The position numbers were made by a program, and so were the translations under genes. A stretch of 64,000 nucleotides of DNA, from contig NZ_VLLA01000022.1 of assembly GCF_007830635.1 (NCBI RefSeq), positions 1 to 64,000 on the forward strand. Reading direction: 5' to 3'. Source of the stretch: Bradyrhizobium huanghuaihaiense. GTDB taxonomy: Bacteria > Pseudomonadota > Alphaproteobacteria > Rhizobiales > Xanthobacteraceae. Below are positions 51,658 to 60,586 of the stretch, one piece after another (position 1 is the first letter of the stretch; each line of letters starts with the position of its first letter). The notes beneath the pieces are model-generated. The model made no database searches and had not been told where the DNA came from. It saw nothing but the letters and a program-made list of their open reading frames with translations.

Positions 51658-52887
51658 ATGAAACAAGCTGATTCCTCGCCCCCTCACACCCGCCGCGCCC
51701 TGCTCCAGTCGACGCTCGGTGCAGCCGCTTTGCTGGCGCTGCCGACGCGTGTCCTCGCCGCGCCTGCCGGCTTCGACGAATGGCGCGAGTCATTCCGCGC
51801 ACGAGCGATGGCGAAGGGCATTTCGGCTGCGACGTGGCGGCGCGCGATGGCGCGGGTCGAGCCCGACATGAGCGTGTTCAGGCAGATGCGCAACCAGCCC
51901 GAATTCCACGAGCAGGTCTGGCAGTACATCAACCGCCGCGTCTCGGACTGGCGCATCATCAATGGCAAGATCGCGCTGAAGAACAACGAGGCGCTGCTCG
52001 CGCGCATCGAGCGCGATTTCGGCGTCGAGCGCGGCACGCTGCTGGCGCTGTGGGGCGTCGAGTCCGCCTATGGCGATCCGTTGGTGCAGCAGAACCACAT
52101 GACGCCGGTATTTCCCTCGCTCGCCGCGCTCGCCTGGAACGAGCCGCGCCGCAAGGCCTATTGGGAGACCGAGTTGATCAATGCGCTCCGCATCGTCGAC
52201 AAGGGCTGGAGCACGCCTGAGGAGATGAAGGGCTCCTGGGCCGGCGCGATGGGGCATTCGCAATGGATGCCCGAGGTCTGGCTCAATGTCGGCATCGACT
52301 ATGACGGCGACGGCAAGGTCTCGCCGTTCGGCAAGCCCGACGATGCGCTGGGCTCGACCGCAAAATATCTCGTCAATCGCGGCAAGTGGCATCGCGGCGA
52401 GCATTGGGGCTACGAGGTGCGCGCCTCCGGCGAGGCAAGTGGCAGCCGCACCTATGCGGCATGGCAGGCGGCCGGAGTCACCCGTGCCGATGGCCAGCCG
52501 TTCCCGCAGCCCAATGCATCAGCGCAGATGTGGACGCCGGTTGCGGGCGGACCGACCTTCCTGCTGGGGCCGAACTTCTACTCGGTGAAGAGCTACAACC
52601 CCTCGATGAACTATGCGCTGGCGATCTGCCATCTCGGCGACCGCTGCCTCGGCGCGCCGCCCTTCATCCAGCCCTTCCCCGGCTCCGAGCGCGCGCTGAC
52701 GCTCGCGGAGGTGCAGGAGATGCAGACACGCCTGACCAAAGCCGGTTTCGACACCGGCGGCACCGACGGCCGCGTCGGCAACGATACGATGAAGGCGATC
52801 AAGGATTTTCAGCAGCGCGCAGGGATCACGCCGGCCGACGGCTATGGCGGGCTGAAGGTGCTGGCGAAGCTGCGGCAGGGGTCGTAG
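51658..52887 (+). CDS. Lytic murein transglycosylase (MltB family)
   Basis: 409 residues: Tat-like signal (TRRALLQSTLGAAALLAL), SLT_2 domain with catalytic glutamate in LWGVESAYGD and SWAGAMGHSQWMP, and a C-terminal peptidoglycan-binding domain (TRLTKAGFDTGGTDGRVGNDTMKAIKDFQ). It cleaves the glycan strands of the cell wall in the periplasm. Confidence 0.93.
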   Translation: MKQADSSPPHTRRALLQSTLGAAALLALPTRVLAAPAGFDEWRESFRARAMAKGISAATWRRAMARVEPDMSVFRQMRNQPEFHEQVWQYINRRVSDWRIINGKIALKNNEALLARIERDFGVERGTLLALWGVESAYGDPLVQQNHMTPVFPSLAALAWNEPRRKAYWETELINALRIVDKGWSTPEEMKGSWAGAMGHSQWMPEVWLNVGIDYDGDGKVSPFGKPDDALGSTAKYLVNRGKWHRGEHWGYEVRASGEASGSRTYAAWQAAGVTRADGQPFPQPNASAQMWTPVAGGPTFLLGPNFYSVKSYNPSMNYALAICHLGDRCLGAPPFIQPFPGSERALTLAEVQEMQTRLTKAGFDTGGTDGRVGNDTMKAIKDFQQRAGITPADGYGGLKVLAKLRQGS

Positions 52888-52896
52888 CGCGAGCCC

Positions 52897-52981
52897 GTAG
52901 CCCGGATGGAGCGAAGCGTAATCCGGGACTTTGCTTCCGCGGTTGCCGCCCCCGGATTGCGCTTCGCTCCATCCGGGCTAC
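52897..52981. repeat. Palindromic repeat, GTAGCCCGGATGG family, copy 2
   Basis: The same family as 33211-33295: GTAGCCCGGATGGAGCGAAG with the inverse ending at 52981. The two copies are nearly identical over the outer 20 bases. It lies between convergent genes. Confidence 0.85.
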
Positions 52982-52991
52982 GCCGCCATCA

Positions 52992-53789
52992 CTAATGCCT
53001 GTATTGCGGCTCTTCCGCGTCGAGCTGGCGCCGGATCGCGGCGAGATGCAACCGCGCGGATTCGGAATCGCCTTCGCGCATCTGCCTGTAGGTCTCTGCC
53101 GCAATGGCGGGATCGACCGGCAGCACTTTCCGCCCCGTCGACATCGCGAGCACCTGCACCTCGGCGGCGCGCTCGAGATAATAGAGATCGTCCCAGGCTT
53201 CCGCGATGGTCGGCGCCAGCACCATCACGCCGTGATGCTTCATGAAGACGATGTCGGCATCGCCGACGGCGGAGGCAATGCGCGCGCCTTCCCGGTTGTC
53301 GAGCGCGAGGCCGTTATAGTCGCGGTCGACCGCCGTGCGGCCGTAGAATTTCAGCGCGGTCTGGCCGGCCCAGATCAGCGGATCACCCTCGGTCATCGAC
53401 AGCGCCGTCGCATAGGGCATGTGGGTATGGAAGGCGACCTTGGCGCGCGGCAGCAGCCTGTGCATCTCGGCGTGAATGTAGAACGCGGTCGCCTCGGGCA
53501 TGCCCTCGCCGTCGAGCACGTTGCCGTGGAAGTCGCAGATCAGGAGCTTCGACGCTGTCAGCTCACGGAAGGCATAGCCGTAGGGATTGACCAGGAAGAG
53601 GTCGTCATGGCCCGGCACGACGGCCGAGAAGTGGTTGCAGATGCCCTCCTCAAAACCGTTGCGCGCGGCCATGCGGAAGCAGGCGGCGAGGTCCTCGCGC
53701 GCGGCGCGGATCGCGTCGGTGGCAAGGTCCGGCCGGTTGGAGCGGAAGGGCGCAGGTACGGAAGAAGGCGAATGAAGGCTGTGCGCCAT
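52992..53789 (-). CDS. Class II aldolase/adducin-family protein
   Basis: 265 residues. The zinc site is HTHMPYATAL and KHHGVMVLAP (histidine pair), and the glutamate is in the NHFSAVV region. Family members cleave or decarboxylate sugars and hydroxy acids. Probably co-transcribed with the SDR downstream of it in pathway order (96-base gap). Substrate unknown. Confidence 0.87.
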   Translation of the reverse strand: MAHSLHSPSSVPAPFRSNRPDLATDAIRAAREDLAACFRMAARNGFEEGICNHFSAVVPGHDDLFLVNPYGYAFRELTASKLLICDFHGNVLDGEGMPEATAFYIHAEMHRLLPRAKVAFHTHMPYATALSMTEGDPLIWAGQTALKFYGRTAVDRDYNGLALDNREGARIASAVGDADIVFMKHHGVMVLAPTIAEAWDDLYYLERAAEVQVLAMSTGRKVLPVDPAIAAETYRQMREGDSESARLHLAAIRRQLDAEEPQYRH

Positions 53790-53885
53790 GGCGAAGGACA
53801 CCTTTGTCGGTCGAAAGCTCCCCGCGTTGTACAGGGGCCGCGTCTGCGCGTCAGCCCCTGCGACCGCCGCCCTGCCCTGCGCCGC

Positions 53886-54695
53886 TCAGGCGCGCCGCGG
53901 CACGCCGCCGGCGTTCATGCCCCCGTCGATGACGAGCTCGCTGCCGGTGACGTAGCGCGAGGCATCGGAGGCCAGATACAGCACGCCGGAGGCAATCTCC
54001 GCGGCCTGCCCGGCGCGGCCCAATGGCGTGACGACCCGCGCGCGCTCCTCAGGATCGATCGGGGCGTTCTGGCCGGCACCGGTCGCCCCGGTCGGGATCT
54101 TGCCCCAGATCGGCGTGTCGATGATGCCGGGATGGACCGAGTTGACGCGGATGCCGTCGCCGGCGGCCGCGCATTCCATCGCGATCGACTTGGCGAACAG
54201 CCGCACGCCGCCCTTGGTCAGCGAATAGGCCGAGAGGCCCGGCGAGCCGCGGAGGCCCGCGAGCGAGGACATCATGACGATCGAGCCGCCGCCGGTTTTG
54301 CGCATCAAGGGCAGGCAGTGCTTGACCGAGAGAAACACGCCATCGAGGTTGATCGCGTTCTGCTTGCGCCAGTCAGACAACGTCATGTCGACGATGGAAG
54401 GCACGGCAATGCCGATGCCGGCATTGGAGACCATGATGTCGAGCCGGCCGTAGCGCGTTGCGATCTCGGCGACGACCTCGATCCAGCGCTCCTCACTGGT
54501 GACGTCCTGCTCCAGGAAGATCGCCTTGCCGCCGGCTTTTGTGACGCGCCTGGCGAGCTCGGGGCCGCGCAGCTCGTCGATATCGGTCGCAATGACAGTC
54601 GCGCCCTCGCGCGCGAACAGCTCGACGATGGCCTCGCCAATGCCCGAGGCGCCGCCCGTCACTAGCGCGATCTTGCCCTCAACCTGCCCTGCCAT
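53886..54695 (-). CDS. Short-chain dehydrogenase/reductase
   Basis: 269 residues, classical SDR: TGGASGIG cofactor loop, D-I-D after the second strand (NAD preference), NAG, catalytic S in MMSSLAGLRGSPG, and Y-x-x-x-K as YSLTK. ATG 54695 with GGGAG. First gene of the aldolase operon. Confidence 0.92.
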   Translation of the reverse strand: MAGQVEGKIALVTGGASGIGEAIVELFAREGATVIATDIDELRGPELARRVTKAGGKAIFLEQDVTSEERWIEVVAEIATRYGRLDIMVSNAGIGIAVPSIVDMTLSDWRKQNAINLDGVFLSVKHCLPLMRKTGGGSIVMMSSLAGLRGSPGLSAYSLTKGGVRLFAKSIAMECAAAGDGIRVNSVHPGIIDTPIWGKIPTGATGAGQNAPIDPEERARVVTPLGRAGQAAEIASGVLYLASDASRYVTGSELVIDGGMNAGGVPRRA

Positions 54696-54760
54696 GTTCA
54701 CTCCCTTTTTTGTTGTTTGAGCGATCTAATTCTGACGCATGTTCTTATCGGGATCTTGCG

Positions 54761-56602
54761 TCATCTAATCACGGATGGCCCCTGGTCCGGTAGCGCGACG
54801 TCGACGACACGAAACTGTACGCGCTCGGCGCCCTGGTAGCGATCAACCGAGAGCGAGCCCGCGACATGCATCTGCTGGCCGCGATTGGCGAGCAGCGCAT
54901 TGCCGAGCTTCTGACCGACCGAGCGGAACGCGATGCCGTTGACGATGGCGCCGTCGCCCGACTTGAAGCGCAGGCGCAGATGCGCCTGGCCGACCTCGTC
55001 GGCAAACACGAGCTGGTGCGCCGGCAGTGCCAGCACCGGCTCAGGATTGCCGCTGCCGAAGGGACCTGCGCGATTGAGCGTCGTCGCCAGCTCCGGCGTC
55101 ACCGCACGCGCGGAGACCGCGCCGTCGATGTAGAGCTCGTTGACGTGGCGCGCCTCGGCGACGTCCTGGGCCAGCGCGTTTTCGAGATAGGCGCGGAATT
55201 CGGCGAGCTTCTCTTTCCGCAGCGTCACGCCCGCGGCCATCGCGTGGCCTCCGCCCTTGAGCAAAATACCATCGGCGACCGCCTGCCGCACCGCCTTGCC
55301 GAGATCCACGCCGGCGATCGAGCGGCCCGAGCCGGTGCCGATGCCGCCGGGCTCCAGCGCAATGGCGAAAGCGGGCCGCGAAAACTTCTCCTTCAGGCGC
55401 GAGGCAACGAGACCGACCACGCCCGGATGCCAGCCTTCGGACGCCGTGACGATGACGCCGAGCTTGTCCTCGAGACCGATCGAAGCCAGCGCCTCGGCTT
55501 CTGCCTGCGCTTCCGCCGCCTGTTCGATGACGCGGCGCTCGCTGTTGAGACGGTCGAGCTCGGCCGCGATCCGCGCCGCCTCGACACTGTCGCCCTCGAG
55601 CAGCAGCCGCACGCCGAGATCGGCGCGGCCGATGCGGCCGCCGGCATTGACGCGCGGCCCCAGCATGAAGCCGAGATGCCAGGCCTCCGGCGGGCCGTTG
55701 AGCCGCGCCACGTCCATCAGCGCAGTATGGCCAATATGATCGCGGCGCCGCATCGCGATCAGACCCTTGGCGACGAAGGCGCGGTTGAGGCCGATCAGCG
55801 GCGCCACGTCAGCGACCGTGCCAAGCGCAACATGATGTAGCATGCCGAGCAGGTCGGGCTCGGGCATTTCCGCGCTCCAGAAACCGCGCTGGCGCAGCTC
55901 GCGATTGACCGCGACCAGTGTCACCAGCACGAGGCCGACGGCGGCGAGATGGCCGAGGCCCGAGAGATCATCGAGCCGGTTCGGATTGACCAGTGCGTCC
56001 ACCTCCGGCAGCTCGGCGCCGGCCTGGTGGTGGTCGATCACGACCACGGACATGCCGAGCCGTTTTGCTTCCGCAAGCGGTTCGATGCTGGTGGTGCCGC
56101 AATCGACCGTGACGAGCAGCGTCGCGCCCTTTGCCGCCAGCCCACGCACCGCTTCGACATTGGGGCCATAGCCCTCAAAAATCCGGTCGGGAATATGGAT
56201 CAGCGGGTCGAGCCCGCAGTGGCGCAGGTGCCAGGCCAGCAGCGCCGACGAGGTCGCGCCGTCGACGTCGTAGTCGCCGAAGATCGCGACCTTCTCGCCC
56301 TTCACCGCGGCATCCGCGATGCGCTTGGCGGCGGCCTCCATCTCCGTCACCGTGAAGGGGTCCGGCAGCAGCTTGCGGATGGTCGGATCGAGAAAGTCGG
56401 CGACGGCGTCGATATCGACGCCGCGTCCCGCCAGCACCCGCGCCAGCAGTTCCGGCAGCTGGTGCCGCTGCACGATGGCGAGCGCCTGCGCCGCCCCGCG
56501 GGCGTCGAGCCGGTCGCGCCAGAGCTTGTCGGTGAGCGAACGCGCGACGCCCAGGAACGCCTGGGGCGCTTCGACGGGCAAGGCTGTGGCAGGCGGCGTC
56601 AT
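54761..56602 (-). CDS. recJ: Single-stranded-DNA exonuclease RecJ
   Basis: 613 residues. DHH motifs: FGDYDVDGATSSALL, VTVDCGT, IDHHQAG, and the C-terminal DHHA1 domain with GGGHAMAAG. RecJ degrades single strands 5' to 3' in recombination and mismatch repair. ATG 56602 begins the conserved region; upstream frame is not coding. Confidence 0.95.
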   Translation of the reverse strand: MTPPATALPVEAPQAFLGVARSLTDKLWRDRLDARGAAQALAIVQRHQLPELLARVLAGRGVDIDAVADFLDPTIRKLLPDPFTVTEMEAAAKRIADAAVKGEKVAIFGDYDVDGATSSALLAWHLRHCGLDPLIHIPDRIFEGYGPNVEAVRGLAAKGATLLVTVDCGTTSIEPLAEAKRLGMSVVVIDHHQAGAELPEVDALVNPNRLDDLSGLGHLAAVGLVLVTLVAVNRELRQRGFWSAEMPEPDLLGMLHHVALGTVADVAPLIGLNRAFVAKGLIAMRRRDHIGHTALMDVARLNGPPEAWHLGFMLGPRVNAGGRIGRADLGVRLLLEGDSVEAARIAAELDRLNSERRVIEQAAEAQAEAEALASIGLEDKLGVIVTASEGWHPGVVGLVASRLKEKFSRPAFAIALEPGGIGTGSGRSIAGVDLGKAVRQAVADGILLKGGGHAMAAGVTLRKEKLAEFRAYLENALAQDVAEARHVNELYIDGAVSARAVTPELATTLNRAGPFGSGNPEPVLALPAHQLVFADEVGQAHLRLRFKSGDGAIVNGIAFRSVGQKLGNALLANRGQQMHVAGSLSVDRYQGAERVQFRVVDVALPDQGPSVIR

Positions 56603-56780
56603 GACGAGGGCTATCGGTTGGGAACTTGGGTCCGGGCGATCACGCTGGCGGCCCGGTACTGGCTTTAGGGGATTGGCCGGGAAACCCCGGCGATTTGCAA
56701 CGGCCGGGCCGCACAAAGCGGTGGATGGCCGGCAGGCAGGCCGGACTGACTATCATTTAGGCATTCCGCCGAACAGCAAA

Positions 56781-56795
56781 TTAAGCAGGCGTTAG
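56781..56795 (+). promoter_or_regulatory. CtrA-like half-match
   Basis: TTAA (56781-56784), seven bases, TTAG (56792-56795): one base from the CtrA consensus, 92 bases before the chemoreceptor-like gene, where CtrA control is plausible. Confidence 0.35.
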
Positions 56796-56887
56796 GCGGA
56801 ATCCTCGAAAAAGAATCGTATTCGATCTGACGTGATTTTGTTCCGGGTTCATTGCAGATCTGGCCTCATTGCCAAGGGAAGTCCCCG

Positions 56888-57964
56888 ATGTCTGCTGCGC
56901 TGGGTCTGAAAGCCAAGCCGATCGCTACCGAACTCACTGATGATGATTCCGACATCTCCGCGCTGATCAATCGCCTGACCGCGGAGGTCAACCAGATCGC
57001 GGTCGACAAGACCAAGGCGATCCAGCAGATCACCAACCAGATGAAGATGCTGGCGCTGAACGCGCTGATCGAAAGCTCGCGCGCCGGTGCGCAAGGCGCG
57101 GGCTTTGCGGTGGTGGCGCAGGAGGTGCGCGGCGTCGGCCAGCAGGTCGAGACCATCGCCCGCGAGCTCGAGACCCAGCTGACCAAACGCACCGGCGACC
57201 TCGTCGCCTCGATCGACCGCATGAGCCAGCGCTCGCGCGGCGAGCGCATGGTGGACCTGTCGCTCAACGCGGTCGAGCTGATCGACCGCAACCTCTATGA
57301 GCGCACCTGCGACGTGCGCTGGTGGGCGACCGACTCGGCCGTGGTCGATTGCGCGGCCTCGCCGGCGCCGGCCGCGGTCTCCTATGCCTCGCAGCGCCTC
57401 GGCGTGATCCTCGGCGCCTACACCGTCTATCTCGACCTCTGGCTCTGCGACCTCGACGGCAACGTCATCGCCAACGGCCGCGCGGATCGTTTTCGTGTGG
57501 TCGGCCAGAATGTCGCCCACACTAAATGGTTTCGCGAGGCGCGGACCTTGCGCTCCGGCGACGACTATGTCGCCGGCGACGTCGAGAACCAGGCGCTGCT
57601 CGGCAACGCGCAGGTCGCGACCTATTGCGCCAGCGTCCGCGCCGGCGGCCAGGCCAACGGCGCGCCGATCGGCGTGCTCGCCATCCATTTCGACTGGGAG
57701 CCGCAGGCTCGCGCCATCGTGCAGGGCGTCCGCGTCGGCGACATCGACAAAGCCCGCGTGCTGCTGGTCGACTCGAACCTCCGCGTCATCGCCGCCTCCG
57801 ACGGCCAGGGCATCCTCAGCGAGCGCATCTCGCTGTCGCTGAACGGCCAGCGCTCCGGCTTCTATCAGGACCGCTCGGGCATGATGGTCGCCTTCCATGC
57901 GACGCCCGGCTACGAGACTTACCGGGGCCTCGGCTGGTACGGCGTGATCGTCTGCGGCGCGTAA
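56888..57964 (+). CDS. Soluble chemoreceptor-like protein with N-terminal signalling segment
   Basis: 358 residues, no membrane segment. Residues about 25-115 form a chemoreceptor hairpin-tip segment (QITNQMKMLALNALIESSRAGAQGAGFAVVAQEVRGV), the part that meets CheA/CheW, but without the long coiled coils and with the order reversed: signalling part first. The C-terminal 200 residues look like a Cache-type sensor (YTVYLDLWLCDLDGNVIANGR). AGGGAAG precedes the ATG. Confidence 0.75.
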   Translation: MSAALGLKAKPIATELTDDDSDISALINRLTAEVNQIAVDKTKAIQQITNQMKMLALNALIESSRAGAQGAGFAVVAQEVRGVGQQVETIARELETQLTKRTGDLVASIDRMSQRSRGERMVDLSLNAVELIDRNLYERTCDVRWWATDSAVVDCAASPAPAAVSYASQRLGVILGAYTVYLDLWLCDLDGNVIANGRADRFRVVGQNVAHTKWFREARTLRSGDDYVAGDVENQALLGNAQVATYCASVRAGGQANGAPIGVLAIHFDWEPQARAIVQGVRVGDIDKARVLLVDSNLRVIAASDGQGILSERISLSLNGQRSGFYQDRSGMMVAFHATPGYETYRGLGWYGVIVCGA

Positions 57965-57991
57965 GGCGCGCGCCGCGCCACAACAAAACGA

Positions 57992-58015
57992 CGAAAACAA
58001 CCCCATGCACAGTAG
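57992..58015 (-). repeat. 24-base motif, inverted copy of 34059-34082
   Basis: CGAAAACAACCCCATGCACA followed by GTAG, the exact complement of the motif at 34059. A T-rich stretch follows, and the gene end is 28 bases upstream. Same context as the first copy. Confidence 0.65.
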
Positions 58016-58178
58016 GCGGAGGGTTGTTTTTGCTTGTGTTTTTCGCTCGTCGAAACAGCTTTGACGAGGCCGCCCCCCGCGCCCCGGTCGGCCGGCGTCT
58101 TGATGCAAATCAACACGGGACTGCCGTCCGGCAAATGATGCTCGTGCGGACGCGCAATCTTCCCGGACGAGCGGCGCC

Positions 58179-59546
58179 ATGGACGAGCTGTCGAAACTTG
58201 GCATTGATGCCGGCAGGCTGCCGATCTGGCTTCGCATCGTCGCGGTCGCGGCGCTCGTCGTGCTCACGACCGGCGCGGGCGTGCTGGCGTATCGCTGGTA
58301 CGCCCAGCCGGTCACGCTGTCGATTGCGGTGGGCTCGCTGGATGGCGACGCCCCCAAGATCGTGTCTGCGCTTGCCAGCCGCCTTGTCGTGAACAAGGCG
58401 CCGGTGCGGCTCAAGGTGGTCGAGACCAGCGGCCCGCTCGAATCGGCGACCGCATTCTCGTCCGGCAAGACTGATCTCGCCGTGGTTCGCGGCGACGTCG
58501 GCGACCTGTCGCAGGCGCAGGCCATTGTCGTTCTCGCCGAGGCCGTGGCCATGCTCGTTGCGCCCCCCGGGTCGGCCATCACGGATGTCGCCGGCCTGAA
58601 GCGCACGACCGTGGGCGTTGTCGCCGGCGATACCAATCAGAGGATCGTCCATGTCCTCACCAAATCCTATGATCTTGACCGCGCCAACGTCGTGTTCAAA
58701 AACCTTGCACTGGACGAGGTCCGCCGCGCCTTCGACAGCAAGGAGGTGCGTGCGGTGCTGTTCGTCATGCCGCTGAGCGAGAAATATCTGTCGCTGGTGC
58801 GGGGGCTGTTCCCGCAGAACGCCAAGACCGCGCCGGTGCTGATCCCGATCGAGAACGCCGGAGCGATCGCGGAGAAAGAGCGCGCCTATGAAAGCTTCGA
58901 CATTCCCAAGGGAACATTGCGCGGATCGCCTCCAATCCCCGGCGATGACGTGACCACCTTGCGCGTGAACTATTATGTGGTCGGCAAGAAAGATCTCGAC
59001 AACGACACGATCGCCGACCTCACGCAGGCTCTCACGGCTGCGCGCAGGGACATTTTGCCGGACTGGCCGATTCTCGCGCAATTCAAGGCGCCCGATACCG
59101 ACGCGGGCGCCTATCTCCCGGTTCATGCCGGCGCCGCGGAGTACTACAACGGCAGCCAGCAGTCCTTTCTCGACAAGTGGAGCAACGCGATCTTCCTGGC
59201 ACCGATGGCCCTGGGCGCACTGGCGTCGGTCGTGGCTGCACTCTGGCACTTTCTCAGGGCCGGCGAAGCCAGGCCGCGTCAGCCGGCACTCGACGCGCTC
59301 TATGCGCTCGGCGTCAAAATACGGCGCTCGCAAAACGAGGCGGAACTTTCGGAGATCGAAAACCAGATCGACAACGTGCTCCGCGCGCAGCGCGCGAAGT
59401 CCGATGGGGATGAGAACACGCTGGATGCAGCCACGTTGAACGTGGCGGCGCACCGTCTCGAAAATCTCATCCATGACCGTAAGGCTGCGCTGAACGCCGG
59501 CCATTTGCAGTCAACGCCTCCCGCCGAGGGCCAATCGCAAGTTTAG
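58179..59546 (+). CDS. TAXI-family TRAP solute receptor with membrane helices
   Basis: 455 residues. N-terminal helix (LRIVAVAALVVLTTGAGVLAY), TAXI substrate domain (VTLSIAVGSLDGDAPKI, ESATAFSSGKTDLAVVRGDVGDL), a second helix FLAPMALGALASVVAALWHF near residue 340 and a charged cytosolic tail. TAXI receptors feed TRAP transporters; no matching membrane components are in the window. The extra C-terminal helix and tail make this a membrane-bound form. Confidence 0.82.
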   Translation: MDELSKLGIDAGRLPIWLRIVAVAALVVLTTGAGVLAYRWYAQPVTLSIAVGSLDGDAPKIVSALASRLVVNKAPVRLKVVETSGPLESATAFSSGKTDLAVVRGDVGDLSQAQAIVVLAEAVAMLVAPPGSAITDVAGLKRTTVGVVAGDTNQRIVHVLTKSYDLDRANVVFKNLALDEVRRAFDSKEVRAVLFVMPLSEKYLSLVRGLFPQNAKTAPVLIPIENAGAIAEKERAYESFDIPKGTLRGSPPIPGDDVTTLRVNYYVVGKKDLDNDTIADLTQALTAARRDILPDWPILAQFKAPDTDAGAYLPVHAGAAEYYNGSQQSFLDKWSNAIFLAPMALGALASVVAALWHFLRAGEARPRQPALDALYALGVKIRRSQNEAELSEIENQIDNVLRAQRAKSDGDENTLDAATLNVAAHRLENLIHDRKAALNAGHLQSTPPAEGQSQV

Positions 59547-59575
59547 GCCTGCGTCTCCCGATGACGGTCACAGCA

Positions 59576-60574
59576 TCACATCGCGCTCGCAACGAACGCG
59601 ACCGGCGTGCCTTTCGCGACGCTGCCAGCGACGCGTTCGGCGTCCCAATTGGTCAGACGCACGCAGCCGTGGGATTCCGCCTTGGAGATCTTGTCCGGCG
59701 AAGGTGTGCCGTGAATGCCGTAGCCTTCGGCAGACAAGTTGATCCACACCGTTCCGACCGGATTGTTCGGACCGGGCTTGATCGTAAAGGGCTTGCGCGA
59801 ATGGACGCCCTTGAAGTGATAAGCGGGATTGTAGCGATAGAACGGGTTCTTGCTGATCTCGGTGACCTTGAGCGTGCCTGAGGGCGACGGCTTGTCCTCG
59901 CTGCCGACGGTCGCCGGATAGAATCCGATCAGCGCATTCGACTTGTCGAACAGCTTGACGGTCTGCCTGACCTTGTCGATCTCGACCCGGTCGGCCTTTG
60001 CGGACGCACCCTCGCCTGCGCTCGCGGTGTCGACGACGACGATGGTCTCGCCGGCACGATCGAAACGGCGCCCGGGGTTGAGCGCCGCCAGGAGCTGCTC
60101 GCTCATGTGGAATTTCTCGGCGAGAGCCTCCCGCGGACTGATGTAGCCGAGCTTCGGGATGTCCTTCATGTCCTCCATCTTCGAGGGCAGCTTGCTCAGG
60201 AAAGGACCCGCCACGTCCTGCTCGGTGATGGCATAGGTCAGCGTGATCGGCCGGTCATCCGCCCGCAGCGCCTTCCAGATCTCCTCTGTCGGGGTGTCCG
60301 AACCCGGCAATTGCCGGGCTTCCGCATAGGCGCGCAGCGCCTTCTTGGCGTTCTCGCCGAACCTGCCGTCGATCTCGCCGGGCGAGAAATGCGCTCTGTC
60401 CAGCAGCACCTGCAGCCGCACGCCCGCCGGGGTCGGCTTCTCGTTCGAGAGCGTCTTCTTCGATGGCTCGGCGGAATTGATGGCATCCGCGGTCATCTCG
60501 GCGGCGAACGCCGGCGACGTCGCCAGGGCGAAGACAAGAAAGATGCAGATCTGCCCCGTTTTCGTCAGCGACAT
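59576..60574 (-). CDS. L,D-transpeptidase with peptidoglycan-binding domain
   Basis: 332 residues: signal peptide, a PG-binding domain (LQVLLDRAHFSPGEIDGRFGENAKKALRAY), then the YkuD catalytic domain with IHGTPSPDKISKAESHGCVRL holding the catalytic cysteine. It cross-links peptidoglycan or attaches proteins to it. AAAGGAG precedes the ATG; 12 bases after the glycosyltransferase stop, so one operon. Confidence 0.92.
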   Translation of the reverse strand: MSLTKTGQICIFLVFALATSPAFAAEMTADAINSAEPSKKTLSNEKPTPAGVRLQVLLDRAHFSPGEIDGRFGENAKKALRAYAEARQLPGSDTPTEEIWKALRADDRPITLTYAITEQDVAGPFLSKLPSKMEDMKDIPKLGYISPREALAEKFHMSEQLLAALNPGRRFDRAGETIVVVDTASAGEGASAKADRVEIDKVRQTVKLFDKSNALIGFYPATVGSEDKPSPSGTLKVTEISKNPFYRYNPAYHFKGVHSRKPFTIKPGPNNPVGTVWINLSAEGYGIHGTPSPDKISKAESHGCVRLTNWDAERVAGSVAKGTPVAFVASAM

Positions 60575-60586
60575 CGCCGGCTCCTT

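Noticed and set aside
52386..54665. A 759-codon open frame on the plus strand
   Set aside because: It runs antisense through the class II aldolase and SDR genes, which have complete domain motifs; long antisense frames are common at this GC content.
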